The notes: generated by a model not told the origin, from the sequence alone. Positions 44,577 to 54,755 are shown, counted from the stretch's first letter. The stretch is 64,000 nt of DNA from Streptococcus sp. CF8_St5-11 (GCF_024295625.1 NZ_JANCOJ010000002.1:372001-436000), one strand, 5' to 3'. Program-made: numbers and translations.

Positions 44577-45287
44577 ATGTCTATCCATATTGCTGCTAAG
44601 CATGGTGAAATTGCTGATAAAATTCTTCTTCCTGGGGATCCTCTTCGTGCGAAATTTATCGCTGAGAATTTCCTTGAAGACGCTGTTTGCTTCAACGAAG
44701 TCCGTAACATGTTTGGTTACACGGGTACTTATAAAGGTCATCGTGTTTCTGTTATGGGGACTGGAATGGGGATGCCATCGATCTCCATCTATGCGCGTGA
44801 GTTGATTATCGACTACGGCGTGAAGAAATTGATCCGTGTGGGAACGGCTGGTTCTTTGAACGAGGATGTGCATGTTCGTGAATTGGTCTTGGCACAAGCT
44901 GCTGCAACCAACTCAAACATCATCCGTAACGACTGGCCTCAATACGATTTCCCACAAATCGCTAGTTTTGATTTGCTAGATAAAGCCTACCATATTGCCA
45001 AGGACCTTGGTATGACGACTCACGTCGGCAATGTCTTGTCATCAGATGTCTTCTATTCAAACTATGGTGAAAAGAACATCGAGCTTGGTAAGTGGGGTGT
45101 CAAAGCTGTAGAAATGGAAGCAGCAGCCCTTTACTATCTTGCTGCTCAACACCATGTTGATGCCCTTGCTATCATGACGATTTCAGACAGTTTGGTTAAT
45201 CCAGATGAGGATACAACCGCTGAAGAACGTCAAAATACTTTCACAGACATGATGAAAGTTGGTCTTGAGACCTTGATTGCAGACTAA
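44577..45287 (+). CDS. deoD: Purine-nucleoside phosphorylase DeoD
   Basis: 236 residues, hexameric PNP type. [34 protein letters not shown] (start) and [13 protein letters not shown], plus [11 protein letters not shown] and TISDSL, are DeoD signatures. It phosphorolyses purine (deoxy)nucleosides, including adenosine. The ATG has no visible Shine-Dalgarno sequence and follows the tandem hairpin region, which makes a structured control region plausible. The next gene starts with a one-base overlap. Confidence 0.95.
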   Translation: MSIHIAAKHGEIADKILLPGDPLRAKFIAENFLEDAVCFNEVRNMFGYTGTYKGHRVSVMGTGMGMPSISIYARELIIDYGVKKLIRVGTAGSLNEDVHVRELVLAQAAATNSNIIRNDWPQYDFPQIASFDLLDKAYHIAKDLGMTTHVGNVLSSDVFYSNYGEKNIELGKWGVKAVEMEAAALYYLAAQHHVDALAIMTISDSLVNPDEDTTAEERQNTFTDMMKVGLETLIAD

Positions 45288-46054
45288 TGGCAAAATTCTT
45301 TCATGATGAATGGCTCTACGATCTCCAAAATTATCACTACAGCCGGGCTCTGCGCTCTATCAAGCAGCAGGAAGAAGTACCGGATTTGTTGGTGAGCTTA
45401 CTGCAGTTAATGGCGGAGCGTCGAGAGCTTAATATCCAACCCGTCATGAATCAAAAGTTGAGAACCGAGTTGCTAGAAGCGACTGGTTTTCAGCTTTTTT
45501 GGCATGAGGATCCAGAAGATGAGCAGTTGGCCAACTACCTTTATGACTTAGAGGCGAAGTTGCGAAATGAGCAGATTATTGACTTTGTTCGTGCCGTTAG
45601 CCCAGCCATCTATCGGATCTTTATGCGATTGATTCAGTTGAAAATTCCTGACATAACAAACTATATTCATAACTCCAAAGAATCGAGTTATGACCGTTGG
45701 AAGTTTGAGAGCCTTCATGCGTCCGCCAACCCTATCCTGCAGCAATTCCACAGCGAAAGTGTGGTCAATTCGTCCAGTTTGACGGAGTTGATTGTGCAGT
45801 TGGACTTGCCAGATAGCGTCAAAGTTGCGGCCCAACAATTGCGGGAGTTAGAAAAATCAGTTCGCAACCCCCTGGCCCACTTGATCAAGCCCTTTGATGA
45901 GGAAGAGCTTCATCGGACGACGGGTTTCTCTTCTCAGGATTTTATGAAGAATTTGATTGACCTTGCAAGCTACACAGGCATCCATTATGATCAAGTTAAC
46001 TTTTATTTTGATCAGGCCAATGCTGTCATGGAAGAGCTACTAAAGGAGAAGTAG
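45287..46054 (+). CDS. HEPN-like protein, distant to Csm6 C-terminal part
   Basis: 255 residues, all helical. Near residue 192 SVRNPLAH contains R-x4-H, the catalytic signature of HEPN ribonucleases, and the N-terminus (DLQNYHYSRALRSIKQ) resembles the segment that opens HEPN domains of Csm6-type proteins. No CARF domain is present. Its start overlaps the deoD stop and its stop touches the sirtuin start, so three genes form one operon. Activity is inferred. Confidence 0.6.
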   Translation: MAKFFHDEWLYDLQNYHYSRALRSIKQQEEVPDLLVSLLQLMAERRELNIQPVMNQKLRTELLEATGFQLFWHEDPEDEQLANYLYDLEAKLRNEQIIDFVRAVSPAIYRIFMRLIQLKIPDITNYIHNSKESSYDRWKFESLHASANPILQQFHSESVVNSSSLTELIVQLDLPDSVKVAAQQLRELEKSVRNPLAHLIKPFDEEELHRTTGFSSQDFMKNLIDLASYTGIHYDQVNFYFDQANAVMEELLKEK

Positions 46055-46786
46055 ATGGATAAGATTGCTCAACTACAGGAGATGATTGATCAGAGTCAAC
46101 GGATCGTGTTTTTCGGAGGGGCAGGAGTTTCCACGGAGTCAAATATTCCAGATTTTCGAAGTTCAGACGGTGTCTATAGTGTTCAGGTGGGGCGGCATTT
46201 GACAGCTGAGCAATTGGTCTCCCATACCATGTTTGAGCGCTATCCTGAGGACTTTTTCGACTTTTACAAGAAGTACTTGCTCTACCCTGATGCCAAGCCC
46301 AATGCTGCCCATCGGTATCTGGCTTGGCTGGAAGAGACTGGTAAGCTCATGGCAGTGGTGACGCAAAATATTGACAGTCTCCATGAAATGGCTGGTTCTA
46401 AAAACGTTTTGAAGCTCCATGGTAGTGCTGATCGCAATTACTGTACGGGTTGCCAGCGTTTTTATGATTTGGAAGCTTTTTTAGCTTTGGAAGGCCCGGT
46501 TCCACACTGTCTGGACTGTGGCAAGGTGGTCAAGCCTGATGTAACTCTTTATGAGGAACCTCTCGATATGGACGTCTTTAGTCAAGCTGCCCAAGCCATC
46601 CAAGAGGCTGATTTGCTGATTATTGGTGGTACCTCTCTTGTGGTCTACCCAGCAGCCAGTTTGATTCAGTATTTCCGAGGGAAGAAGCTGGTTGTCATCA
46701 ATAAAACCAGTATCCCACAAGACAAGCAAGCAGACCTAGTTATCGAAGGAAAAATTGGAGAAGTATTTTCTCAATTAAGACAATAA
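46055..46786 (+). CDS. NAD-dependent deacylase, sirtuin family
   Basis: 243 residues. NAD-binding GAGVSTESNIPDFRSSDG, QNIDSLHE with the catalytic His in KLHGS, zinc cysteines CTGC and CLDC, and the GTSLVVYPAA and INKTSIPQD segments are all intact. It removes acyl groups from lysine using NAD+ and releases nicotinamide. RBS aaggaga; starts directly after the previous stop. No ADP-ribosylation partner genes (macrodomain, GcvH-L) are adjacent. Confidence 0.92.
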   Translation: MDKIAQLQEMIDQSQRIVFFGGAGVSTESNIPDFRSSDGVYSVQVGRHLTAEQLVSHTMFERYPEDFFDFYKKYLLYPDAKPNAAHRYLAWLEETGKLMAVVTQNIDSLHEMAGSKNVLKLHGSADRNYCTGCQRFYDLEAFLALEGPVPHCLDCGKVVKPDVTLYEEPLDMDVFSQAAQAIQEADLLIIGGTSLVVYPAASLIQYFRGKKLVVINKTSIPQDKQADLVIEGKIGEVFSQLRQ

Positions 46787-46789
46787 AAA

Positions 46790-46964
46790 GAGAGTGGGAC
46801 AGAAATCGGTAATTCGTTAGAATTCGATTTCGTCGTCCCACCTCCGCACAGTTGAGTAGGGCTGTAAAAGCTGATGAAATCAGCGTAGTAGAGCCCACTC
46901 AACCACTGCGTCTTGCTCGACAATCCAAAAATAATTGAGAGGCTAGGACTTTTGTCCCAGCCTC
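46790..46964. repeat. 175-bp intergenic repeat, copy 2
   Basis: 174 of 175 bases match the copy at 39585-39759. Here it lies between convergent genes (sirtuin and cpsY-type regulator) and is followed by T runs, so it can also act as a terminator. Confidence 0.9.
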
Positions 46965-46969
46965 CTTTT

Positions 46970-47878
46970 TTATTTATCAAACTTCACTTCCTCAAGCAAG
47001 TACTCGATGAATTTTTCTCCCATTTTTGAGAGGGCTGTTTTTTCATGTTTGATGTAGACCAGCTCGATTGGGTCTTCGATATCAAGGGGAATGGAGACGA
47101 TGTTATTTCCGTTGAGATTGCTGTTGAGGATCCCGGTCGCAATGGTGTAGCCATCTAGACCAATCAAGAGATTAAAGAGGGTCGCCCGGTCACTAACGAC
47201 GATGGATTTCTTATGATGCTCTTGAGAGAGGATCTCTTCTGAGAAGTAGAAGGAATTGTGGGTTCCTTGGTCATAGCTAAGGTATGGGAAATCTTCCAGA
47301 TCTGAAAGGTGAACGATCTCCTTCTTGGCAAGAGGATTGGTCTTGCTGACAAAGATATGAGGCTGGGCTGTAAAGAGGTGGGTAGCAACCAGGTGATTAT
47401 CATCCAACATCTTAGAGAGGACATCTCGGTTGTAGCTATTCAAAAAGAGTACGCCAACTTCGCTTCGGAAATTCTTGACGTCATCGATGATCTCCCAAGT
47501 CCTCGTCTCCCGTAGGAAGAGCTCGTATTTTTCCATGTCGCTTTTCTTCAATAGAGAAACAAAGGCCTCAACCACGAAGGCGTAGTGCTGTGAAGAGACA
47601 CTGAAAAGCTCACGAGAACCCACAGGATTTTTATAGCGCTCGGACAAGAGGTCAATCTGCTCCACCACCTGGCGGGCATAAGAGAGGAACTCCATTCCAT
47701 CGCGGGTCAAAGTGATCCCTTTAGGATTCCGGATAAAGATTTCAATCCCCATCTCATTTTCCAAGTCCTTAACGGCATTAGAAAGGCTAGGTTGCGTGAT
47801 GAAGAGTTGTTTTGCGGCCTCATTCATAGAGCCAGTTTCGACGATTTTGATAATGTATTGTAATTGTTGTATTCTCAT
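46970..47878 (-). CDS. cpsY: LysR family regulator CpsY/MtaR-type
   Basis: 302 residues. N-terminal HTH MRIQQLQYIIKIVETGSMNEAAKQLFITQPSLSNAV (standard LysR) and an effector domain with PYLSYDQGTHNSFYFSEE and GLDGYTIATGILN, highly like streptococcal CpsY/MtaR. That regulator controls methionine transport and immune-evasion functions. It converges with the sirtuin gene and has 240 bases of upstream region to the DUF6688 gene. Regulator targets cannot be seen here. Confidence 0.88.
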   Translation of the reverse strand: MRIQQLQYIIKIVETGSMNEAAKQLFITQPSLSNAVKDLENEMGIEIFIRNPKGITLTRDGMEFLSYARQVVEQIDLLSERYKNPVGSRELFSVSSQHYAFVVEAFVSLLKKSDMEKYELFLRETRTWEIIDDVKNFRSEVGVLFLNSYNRDVLSKMLDDNHLVATHLFTAQPHIFVSKTNPLAKKEIVHLSDLEDFPYLSYDQGTHNSFYFSEEILSQEHHKKSIVVSDRATLFNLLIGLDGYTIATGILNSNLNGNNIVSIPLDIEDPIELVYIKHEKTALSKMGEKFIEYLLEEVKFDK

Positions 47879-48120
47879 GCTTTTATTTTAACATAAAAGA
47901 GCGCGTTTTTCCCGTAAAATGTGGTCTTTCAAGGACTGTATCAGAGAATAACGCAGGCTGAGGTAGGTAATAGGAAGTAGGCTAGATCAAATATTTAAAA
48001 ATGGAAAATTGGGAACAAAATCTCCATCTGGGGACTGATTTTGATGGAAAAATACAGTTTTGCCTTGCTTAAGGTAGGATCCGATTGATAGAATGGTAAA
48101 AAATTGATTGAGGAGATCAT

Positions 48121-49557
48121 ATGAAAAAACTAGTGTCCTGGTATAAGAAAAAGGATAAGGAATTGGAAACCCATTACACAGCCGGTCTGATGCAGATCAA
48201 TTTTGTGACCAATGCACTAATTCTATTAGCCTTTTACATTTATTTTGTTGTTAGTGAGTCGATCTATGCAATAAAGGATCCATTCATCCAATTTAGCGTT
48301 TGGGAGATCATTGCCTTCACGATGGAGATCTTTCCTTACGGTTTGACCATTGCCCTCTTTGTTCCCAATATTTTTGTCATCATTTATGGGATCGGTCGGT
48401 GGTCTAGCCTCCAGTTCAAAGAAGCAGAGGAAGAAGCTCTCGAAGATCCTGATTTGTTTGAAGATAGAGGGCCAAAGGAAGGAGAAGGGACAAGAGAAGT
48501 TGACGCATTCCTTATGAAAGAAAGGCAAGAATCACCTAGTCCTAAGCCTACCAAAAAGAAAAAGCAACAGCCTACAATTGTTCTTTGGTTTGGTCTCTTT
48601 GGTTGCTTTCTCGAAGCGATTTTCATTTACATCGTCAAGGATATGACCTTTTACGAATGGAATGAGCCCTTGATCAATTCTCAGAAACATGCCCTGATCT
48701 GGTCTGGCGCATATCCGACCTTCTTCACACTGGCAGCTCTTACTTTACTAGCCTTGATCATTTATTCCTACAGAGATGCGAATTCACTCTCGCCGTTAGC
48801 AAATATCTTCTGCATCAGTGGCATTCTAGGAGGAGTGGTTCTTCTCTTAGTTTTTGATAATCAACTGCAGGTAGCAAGTTTTCACACCTTTTTCTTACTG
48901 ATCTATTCCATCCATCTCTTATGGGTTCGCATCAAGGAGTGGCAGGAAGATCGAACAGAGATGGCCTATGAGAATCGTCTACTTCAATGGCTCCATCGGC
49001 TCTTAAACCAGTCGCGTAACTGGCCTTGGCTAGCGGTCCTTGTCGCCCTTCCAACCCTTGCTCTTGTTGTCCTAGTACTCATGCTCTTTGGGCAGCAGCC
49101 TGATTCCATGATCAAGGCCTGGACCAATACAGCTGACTGGGCCTTCTCACAAAAGATCCCTCCTCAGAATCTCATCATTGATGAGCACTATCTCTGTACG
49201 GTTGCGGCTGGTGGGCATGAAAAAGTTGTCAAACCCCAACGGATGGGAGTCCGGCACGGTCATCCTGTTGTGGTGAATCGCCAGCTCTGTATTGCCAATG
49301 CCTTTGAGCAGGTGCTAGAAGAAAAGACGCCACGATTCCATCACTTCTTGCGTCGCAATTATGACCGCTATGGCTATCCCTTTGCCAAACATATCAAGAA
49401 GAAATGGGCTATGGACCTGATCTATTACCTGATGAAACCCTTGGAATGGCTCTTTTTACTGGTTCTTTATCTAGTTGATCGTAAGCCTGAAAATCGAATT
49501 GCCATGCAATACATCAAACCGATCCCAGAAGATTTTGATCCCCGTAAAGTTTCCTAA
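48121..49557 (+). CDS. DUF6688-like membrane protein
   Basis: 478 residues. Hydrophobic helices near 26-45, 58-80, 160-180, 200-220, 235-255, 300-325 and 435-455. A charged loop (about residues 100-155, rich in Glu/Lys) and the C-terminal part (YLCTVAAGGHEKVVKPQRMGVRHGHPVVVNRQLCIANAFE; RRNYDRYGYP) match DUF6688. Function unknown. RBS gaggaga. The pyr promoter starts about 15 bases behind its stop. Confidence 0.75.
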   Translation: MKKLVSWYKKKDKELETHYTAGLMQINFVTNALILLAFYIYFVVSESIYAIKDPFIQFSVWEIIAFTMEIFPYGLTIALFVPNIFVIIYGIGRWSSLQFKEAEEEALEDPDLFEDRGPKEGEGTREVDAFLMKERQESPSPKPTKKKKQQPTIVLWFGLFGCFLEAIFIYIVKDMTFYEWNEPLINSQKHALIWSGAYPTFFTLAALTLLALIIYSYRDANSLSPLANIFCISGILGGVVLLLVFDNQLQVASFHTFFLLIYSIHLLWVRIKEWQEDRTEMAYENRLLQWLHRLLNQSRNWPWLAVLVALPTLALVVLVLMLFGQQPDSMIKAWTNTADWAFSQKIPPQNLIIDEHYLCTVAAGGHEKVVKPQRMGVRHGHPVVVNRQLCIANAFEQVLEEKTPRFHHFLRRNYDRYGYPFAKHIKKKWAMDLIYYLMKPLEWLFLLVLYLVDRKPENRIAMQYIKPIPEDFDPRKVS

Positions 49558-49571
49558 GTTACTGATTTTAC

Positions 49572-49600
49572 TTGACAAGCGAGAAGGAGCGCGATATAAT
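49572..49600 (+). promoter_or_regulatory. Promoter of the pyrK-pyrDB operon
   Basis: TTGACA and TATAAT with exactly 17 bases between, a near-consensus sigma-A promoter. Confidence 0.88.
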
Positions 49601-49718
49601 GAGACAAATTTAACCTTTAAGAGGTCCAGAGAGGCCTGCAAGGAAAGACGGAATAAAGATCAGCGGACGGAGTCTAGCTGATCGTTTGTGGGACCTTGCT
49701 TTTGCGAGGTCTTTTTTG
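49601..49718 (+). promoter_or_regulatory. PyrR attenuator upstream of pyrK
   Basis: Contains ggtccagagaggcctgcaag, the PyrR-binding loop (CCAGAGAGG), then an antiterminator region and a terminator stem gacct/aggtc with TTTTTT at 49692-49717. UMP-bound PyrR would favour termination. Confidence 0.9.
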
Positions 49719-49741
49719 CTGGAAGAAAGAAGAGGAAACCA

Positions 49742-50548
49742 ATGGTCAGTGACAGTTGTAAAAAACGCTTTGGCAAAATCATGATGGAGGAGATGGAGCT
49801 GGTCGCTCAAGAAGAGATCGCTCCCCGCATCTATTCTATGATCTTGAAGGGGGAAATGGTGGCTCAGATGCTGCCAGGTCAATTCCTTCATATCCGCGTC
49901 CCTGATGGGTCCAAGCTCCTTCGCCGTCCGATTTCAATTTCTGAGATTGATCCTGAGACACAGACTTGTCGCTTGATCTACCGCATCGAAGGTGGGGGGA
50001 CAGCTATCTTTTCCCAATTGCCAATCGGTAGCAAACTCAGCGTGATGGGGCCTCAGGGAAATGGTTTTGATCTCACCAATCTCGGCCAAGGTCAGAAAGC
50101 CTTGATCATTGGTGGCGGGATCGGTGTTCCTCCTTTGGTCCAAGTGGCCAAACAACTCCATGAGCAAGGGGTAGAAGTTGAAGTGGTTGTCGGCTTTGCG
50201 ACCAAAGAAGCTGTCATTTTGGAAGAAGAACTTTCTCAGGTGGCTCATGTTACTGTAACGACAGACGATGGATCTTATGGTACCAAGGGCTATGTCTCGA
50301 CGGTCATTGATCAGATGGACCAGGAGTTTGACGCTATCTATTCTTGTGGAGCACCTGGAATGCTCAAATATGTCAATACCAAATTCCATGATCATCCCCG
50401 TGCCTACATTTCTATGGAATCGCGTATGGCTTGTGGGATGGGGGCTTGCTACGCCTGTGTAGTGCATCTGGAAAATGAAAGCCAAGCAGCCAATAAGCGC
50501 GTGTGTGAAGACGGACCGGTCTTTGAAACCGGTACGATTGTAATGTAG
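49742..50548 (+). CDS. pyrK: Dihydroorotate dehydrogenase electron transfer subunit
   Basis: 268 residues. FAD-binding RRPISISEID near 62, NAD-binding IIGGGIGVPPLV, and the 2Fe-2S cysteines at the C-terminus (CGMGACYACVVHLE and CEDGP). It passes electrons from the FMN subunit (PyrDB) to NAD+. Start ATG 49742 with RBS agaggaaa; the longer frame begins inside the leader. Ends ten bases before pyrDB. Confidence 0.95.
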   Translation: MVSDSCKKRFGKIMMEEMELVAQEEIAPRIYSMILKGEMVAQMLPGQFLHIRVPDGSKLLRRPISISEIDPETQTCRLIYRIEGGGTAIFSQLPIGSKLSVMGPQGNGFDLTNLGQGQKALIIGGGIGVPPLVQVAKQLHEQGVEVEVVVGFATKEAVILEEELSQVAHVTVTTDDGSYGTKGYVSTVIDQMDQEFDAIYSCGAPGMLKYVNTKFHDHPRAYISMESRMACGMGACYACVVHLENESQAANKRVCEDGPVFETGTIVM

Positions 50549-51496
<948 letters not shown>

Positions 51497-51500
51497 ATCC

Positions 51501-51529
51501 TTGACTTTTCCCAAATATCGTACTACAAT
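51501..51529 (+). promoter_or_regulatory. Promoter of pyrF
   Basis: TTGACT and TACAAT with 17 bases between, just behind the pyrDB stop. Confidence 0.8.
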
Positions 51530-51540
51530 AAATAAAAACC

Positions 51541-51640
51541 TTTAAAGCAGTCCAGAGAGGCTCCTAAGGTCTAGACGGTGAATCATGGTAGTTGTTCCTA
51601 CCTAATTTTCGTGTAACCTTGCCTCGGGCAAGGTTTTTTT
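51541..51640 (+). promoter_or_regulatory. PyrR attenuator upstream of pyrF
   Basis: Contains gtccagagaggctcctaagg (PyrR loop) and ends in terminator aaccttgc/gcaaggtt with TTTTTTT at 51615-51640. So pyrF (and probably pyrE) has its own PyrR control apart from pyrK-pyrDB. Confidence 0.9.
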
Positions 51641-51675
51641 GTAGACAAAATGATCAATCAAAAAAGGAGTAATCC

Positions 51676-52368
51676 ATGCGTGAAGAACGTCCTATTATCG
51701 CCCTTGATTTCCCAGCTTTCGAGGATGTCAAACACTTTTTAGAGCATTTTCCAGAAGACGAAAAATTATTTGTAAAAATCGGAATGGAATTTTTCTATGC
51801 AGTTGGTCCTGAAATTGTACATTACCTCAAAGGGCTTGGACACAGTATTTTCCTTGATTTAAAATTGCATGATATCCCAAATACAGTTAAATCAGCCATG
51901 TCCGTACTGGGGACTTTCGGAGTAGATATGGTGACAGTTCACGCAGCCGGTGGTGTAGAGATGATGCGCGAAGCCAAGGCAGCTCTTGGTGAAGGGGCTA
52001 AGTTGGTAGCCGTGACCCAGTTGACTTCTACCAGTGAAGAAGACATGCGTGATTGCCAAAACATCCAAACAACGGTCCAAGAATCTGTAGTTAATTACGC
52101 TCGCAAGGCCCAAGAAGCAGGCTTGGATGGCGTTGTTTGTTCAGCCCATGAAGTAGCCTTGATCAAGGATGCCACTTCATCAGACTTTGTCTGTGTCACA
52201 CCAGGGATTCGTCCTGCTGGAGCTGAAATCGGTGACCAAAAACGGGTCATGACGCCACAAGAAGCTCATAAAATTGGATCTGACTATATTGTCGTTGGAC
52301 GCCCAATCATCCAAGCAGAAAACCCATGGGACGCTTACCATGAAATTAAGAGACAGTGGAATAGTTAA
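51676..52368 (+). CDS. pyrF: Orotidine 5'-phosphate decarboxylase
   Basis: 230 residues. [28 protein letters not shown] (catalytic Asp-Lys-Asp group), [15 protein letters not shown] and VGRPIIQAE are typical. Decarboxylates OMP to UMP. RBS aaggag. Its stop is followed at once by the tandem hairpin array. Confidence 0.96.
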   Translation: MREERPIIALDFPAFEDVKHFLEHFPEDEKLFVKIGMEFFYAVGPEIVHYLKGLGHSIFLDLKLHDIPNTVKSAMSVLGTFGVDMVTVHAAGGVEMMREAKAALGEGAKLVAVTQLTSTSEEDMRDCQNIQTTVQESVVNYARKAQEAGLDGVVCSAHEVALIKDATSSDFVCVTPGIRPAGAEIGDQKRVMTPQEAHKIGSDYIVVGRPIIQAENPWDAYHEIKRQWNS

Positions 52369-52612
52369 GAACGTCTAAGAAGCTGTGCTTCAAGACGTTC
52401 TACGGGAAGCCCGATATGGCCTTCCCTAAACTTATTCACTAACTTAGTTGAAAGAAAATGATCGTTTCTTTCAACTAAGTGTCGGAACTTAAAAAGTCCA
52501 TGGGACCTTCCCTAACGCATTCACTAGATCACAGAAGAGAAAATGATCGTTTCTCTTCTGTGATCGTCGGAATAATCGGAGTCCGATAGGGCCATTCCTA
52601 AACTATTCACTA
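52369..52612 (+). repeat. Array of three hairpin units between pyrF and pyrE
   Basis: Units start at 52369, 52442 and 52527. Units 2 and 3 have perfect 16-base stems (arms acttagttgaaagaaa and gatcacagaagagaaa) around the same seven-base loop atgatcg. Each unit is followed by a second, smaller GGAA...TTCC stem and then attcacta, which occurs at 52434, 52519 and 52605. Unit 1 stem is gaacgtct/agacgttc. Stems differ but loop and flanks are kept, so the structures are modular and selected. Confidence 0.8.
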
Positions 52613-52685
52613 ACCTGTAATGTTGTTGTTTAAATCAATGATTGATTTAATTCGTATATGATTAAAATCGTAAAAAGGAGTCGTC

Positions 52686-53318
52686 ATGTCATTAGCTAAA
52701 GATATTGCTAGCCATCTTTTGAAAATTGAAGCCGTTTATTTGAAACCAGAAGAACCTTTCACTTGGGCATCTGGGATCAAGTCCCCTATTTATACAGATA
52801 ACCGTGTAACCCTCGCTTATCCAGAAACTCGTACCTTGATCGAAAATGGATTTGTAGATAAAATCAAGGAAGCTTTCCCTGAAGTAGAAGTGATTGCAGG
52901 GACAGCAACGGCAGGGATTCCTCATGGTGCTATCATTGCGGACAAGATGAATTTGCCATTTGCCTACATTCGTAGCAAACCAAAAGACCATGGTGCTGGA
53001 AACCAAATTGAAGGCCGTGTACCACAAGGTCAAAAGATGGTCGTAGTGGAAGATTTGATTTCTACCGGTGGATCTGTCTTGGATGCTGTCGCAGCTGCCA
53101 AGCGTGAAGGAGCAGATGTCCTTGGTGTGGTGGCTATCTTCACCTACCAATTGGAGAAGGCAGATAAGAAATTTGCGGAAGCTGGGGTTCAACTTGAAAC
53201 CTTGTCTAACTATACAGAATTGATTCATTTGGCAGAAGAACAAGGTTACATCACTTCTGAAGGTTTAGAGTTGTTGCACCGTTTCAAGGAAAACCAAGAA
53301 ACTTGGCAAGATAAATAA
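52686..53318 (+). CDS. pyrE: Orotate phosphoribosyltransferase
   Basis: 210 residues. PRPP-binding loop [12 protein letters not shown], plus [15 protein letters not shown] and [10 protein letters not shown]. Makes OMP from orotate and PRPP; product goes to PyrF. RBS aaaggag. It follows the hairpin array, so read-through from pyrF passes through that region. Terminated at 53326. Confidence 0.96.
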   Translation: MSLAKDIASHLLKIEAVYLKPEEPFTWASGIKSPIYTDNRVTLAYPETRTLIENGFVDKIKEAFPEVEVIAGTATAGIPHGAIIADKMNLPFAYIRSKPKDHGAGNQIEGRVPQGQKMVVVEDLISTGGSVLDAVAAAKREGADVLGVVAIFTYQLEKADKKFAEAGVQLETLSNYTELIHLAEEQGYITSEGLELLHRFKENQETWQDK

Positions 53319-53325
53319 TACAACT

Positions 53326-53350
53326 GAAGCGTTTCTAACGCTTCTTTTTT
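53326..53350 (+). terminator. Rho-independent terminator after pyrE
   Basis: gaagcgtt pairs with aacgcttc over three bases, followed by TTTTTT. Confidence 0.9.
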
Positions 53351-53459
53351 ATACTCTTTTCACTAGTTGGTGGTTAACTTGATTCTCAAAGTAAAATCCG
53401 GTATGATAGTAGTAATTGTTTTTATGGATGAAGGAAAACTATTTTTAAGGGAGTATAAG

Positions 53460-54059
53460 ATGACAAAAGAACATTATTTGCAAATGAAGAAGCAGGCTCG
53501 GGTCTGGTTTACTGTCAATATCATCATCAGTTTGATTGCTATTGCAGGAGGAATTTTAGTGGTCATTAGTAAATCACGTCATATCCCATTTTTACTTATG
53601 GCCTTGGGGGCACTGACTTTGATGAACCAAGTCTTGGTTACCCCTGCTTTCAACGCCAAAAAAGATGCTGAGGAAGAACATCCAGAATGGAAGAGTTTGT
53701 CTACTAAAGATACTAAACTTCCTGTGGAGAATCTGCAGAAAGGGGTTTTGGTATCAGCTACGGCTCTTCTGATTGTCATTATTGGTTTCTTCATGTTCTA
53801 TCGTCCTCTTCCGACAACAGACGCAGGAACTGAAGTGATCAATACCTATCGAGAGATCCAGTCTGTACCAGAAAGTTCGACAGAAAAAGAATCTAGCTCG
53901 ATCTCCAATTTGACTCCGAAAGATGTTCAAACTTTACAAGAATTGAAAGAAGAAATCGAATCCAATGCCCCATCAGATTCAAATTCACTGGATCTTAATA
54001 AAGCAAAAGATCTTGCAGAAAAAGCACAGCAACAGAATTGGTTGAAAAGGGGAGAATAA
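53460..54059 (+). CDS. Membrane protein (199 aa)
   Basis: Three hydrophobic segments (about 16-38, 44-66 and 95-117), then an acidic, Ser/Glu-rich tail (TDAGTEVINTYREIQSVPESSTEKE...). Family unknown. ATG at 53460 has gggag RBS; an upstream ATG at 53367 is not used. Two genes later a second membrane protein (DUF3592) follows, so the pair may be co-expressed. Confidence 0.7.
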   Translation: MTKEHYLQMKKQARVWFTVNIIISLIAIAGGILVVISKSRHIPFLLMALGALTLMNQVLVTPAFNAKKDAEEEHPEWKSLSTKDTKLPVENLQKGVLVSATALLIVIIGFFMFYRPLPTTDAGTEVINTYREIQSVPESSTEKESSSISNLTPKDVQTLQELKEEIESNAPSDSNSLDLNKAKDLAEKAQQQNWLKRGE

Positions 54060-54115
54060 GATGACTTTTCAAGTGGTTTGAAATCAACTAGTTTTTGTGA
54101 AAGGGTAAAAAACAA

Positions 54116-54607
54116 ATGACAGTAACAACATTCTGGCTTATTTTGGGTATTCTGACCCTTGTTTTCTTGATCATGCTGTCTATCTTTTACACCTTGTATC
54201 GTCGTGAAATAAAAGTGAAAACAGAATCTACCGCAAAAGTTATGGGAGAAGTAGTTGCTTTTGATTCCAAAAATCAACTGCTTATTTCTCTGCCTGTGGT
54301 AGAGTATCAAGTCGAGGGTGAAAGATACCAAAAGACCTTTACCTACGCTTATTTCAGAGAGACTTCTTCTAAGTCAAGACAAACCAATGTTTTCGATAGA
54401 ACCTATGTTCTTGGAGCAGGTAAAAATCTGGATTTGCGGATGATATTCCCAATTGGCTCTCCTATGACTGTCTTTTATAATCCAAGCAAGCCACAGATTG
54501 GTTTTGTCGAACGATATGCCGGCTTAGTCGGTTTCTATAAAATCGGGATGATTCTAACAGTTGGGATTTATCTTTGGTTAGTATGTATTTTAATCCTAGT
54601 ATTTTAG
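54116..54607 (+). CDS. DUF3592-like membrane protein
   Basis: 163 residues. Helix at 7-30, a beta-rich middle (KVMGEVVAFDSKNQLLISLPVVEYQVEGERYQKTFTYAY) with the NPSKPQIGFVERYAG turn, and a second helix at 140-163. This matches the DUF3592 fold. Function unknown. RBS agggta. Ends before the terminator at 54717. Confidence 0.75.
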   Translation: MTVTTFWLILGILTLVFLIMLSIFYTLYRREIKVKTESTAKVMGEVVAFDSKNQLLISLPVVEYQVEGERYQKTFTYAYFRETSSKSRQTNVFDRTYVLGAGKNLDLRMIFPIGSPMTVFYNPSKPQIGFVERYAGLVGFYKIGMILTVGIYLWLVCILILVF

Positions 54608-54716
54608 GTCTGTTAGTTAAGGTTAAGAGTTAAAATTTGCTTCGATAAAATGAGTATGTTTATAAATTACATTTCAGAACAACTTTTCTTTGCACTTTAC
54701 TGTTGATAGTCAGTCC

Positions 54717-54741
54717 AAAACAGCAGAAATGCTGTTTTTTT
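54717..54741 (+). terminator. Rho-independent terminator
   Basis: aaacagca and tgctgttt pair over four bases with a TTTTTTT tail; it also overlaps the promoter region of the GT-C gene, whose tataat lies six bases later. Confidence 0.85.
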
Positions 54742-54755
54742 GATATAATGGACCT

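Noticed and set aside
44462-44600. A longer small protein read across the deoD leader ([16 protein letters not shown] onward)
   Set aside because: It has no start codon with RBS in frame and it runs into the deoD coding region in another frame; the hairpin explanation is preferred.
52369-52612. PyrR attenuator between pyrF and pyrE
   Set aside because: The CCAGAGAGG loop is absent and no terminator T run follows the hairpins, so it is not a third PyrR site.
52369-52612. CRISPR array reading of the repeated units
   Set aside because: Conserved parts are short and broken up and the variable parts are perfect hairpins, unlike spacers.
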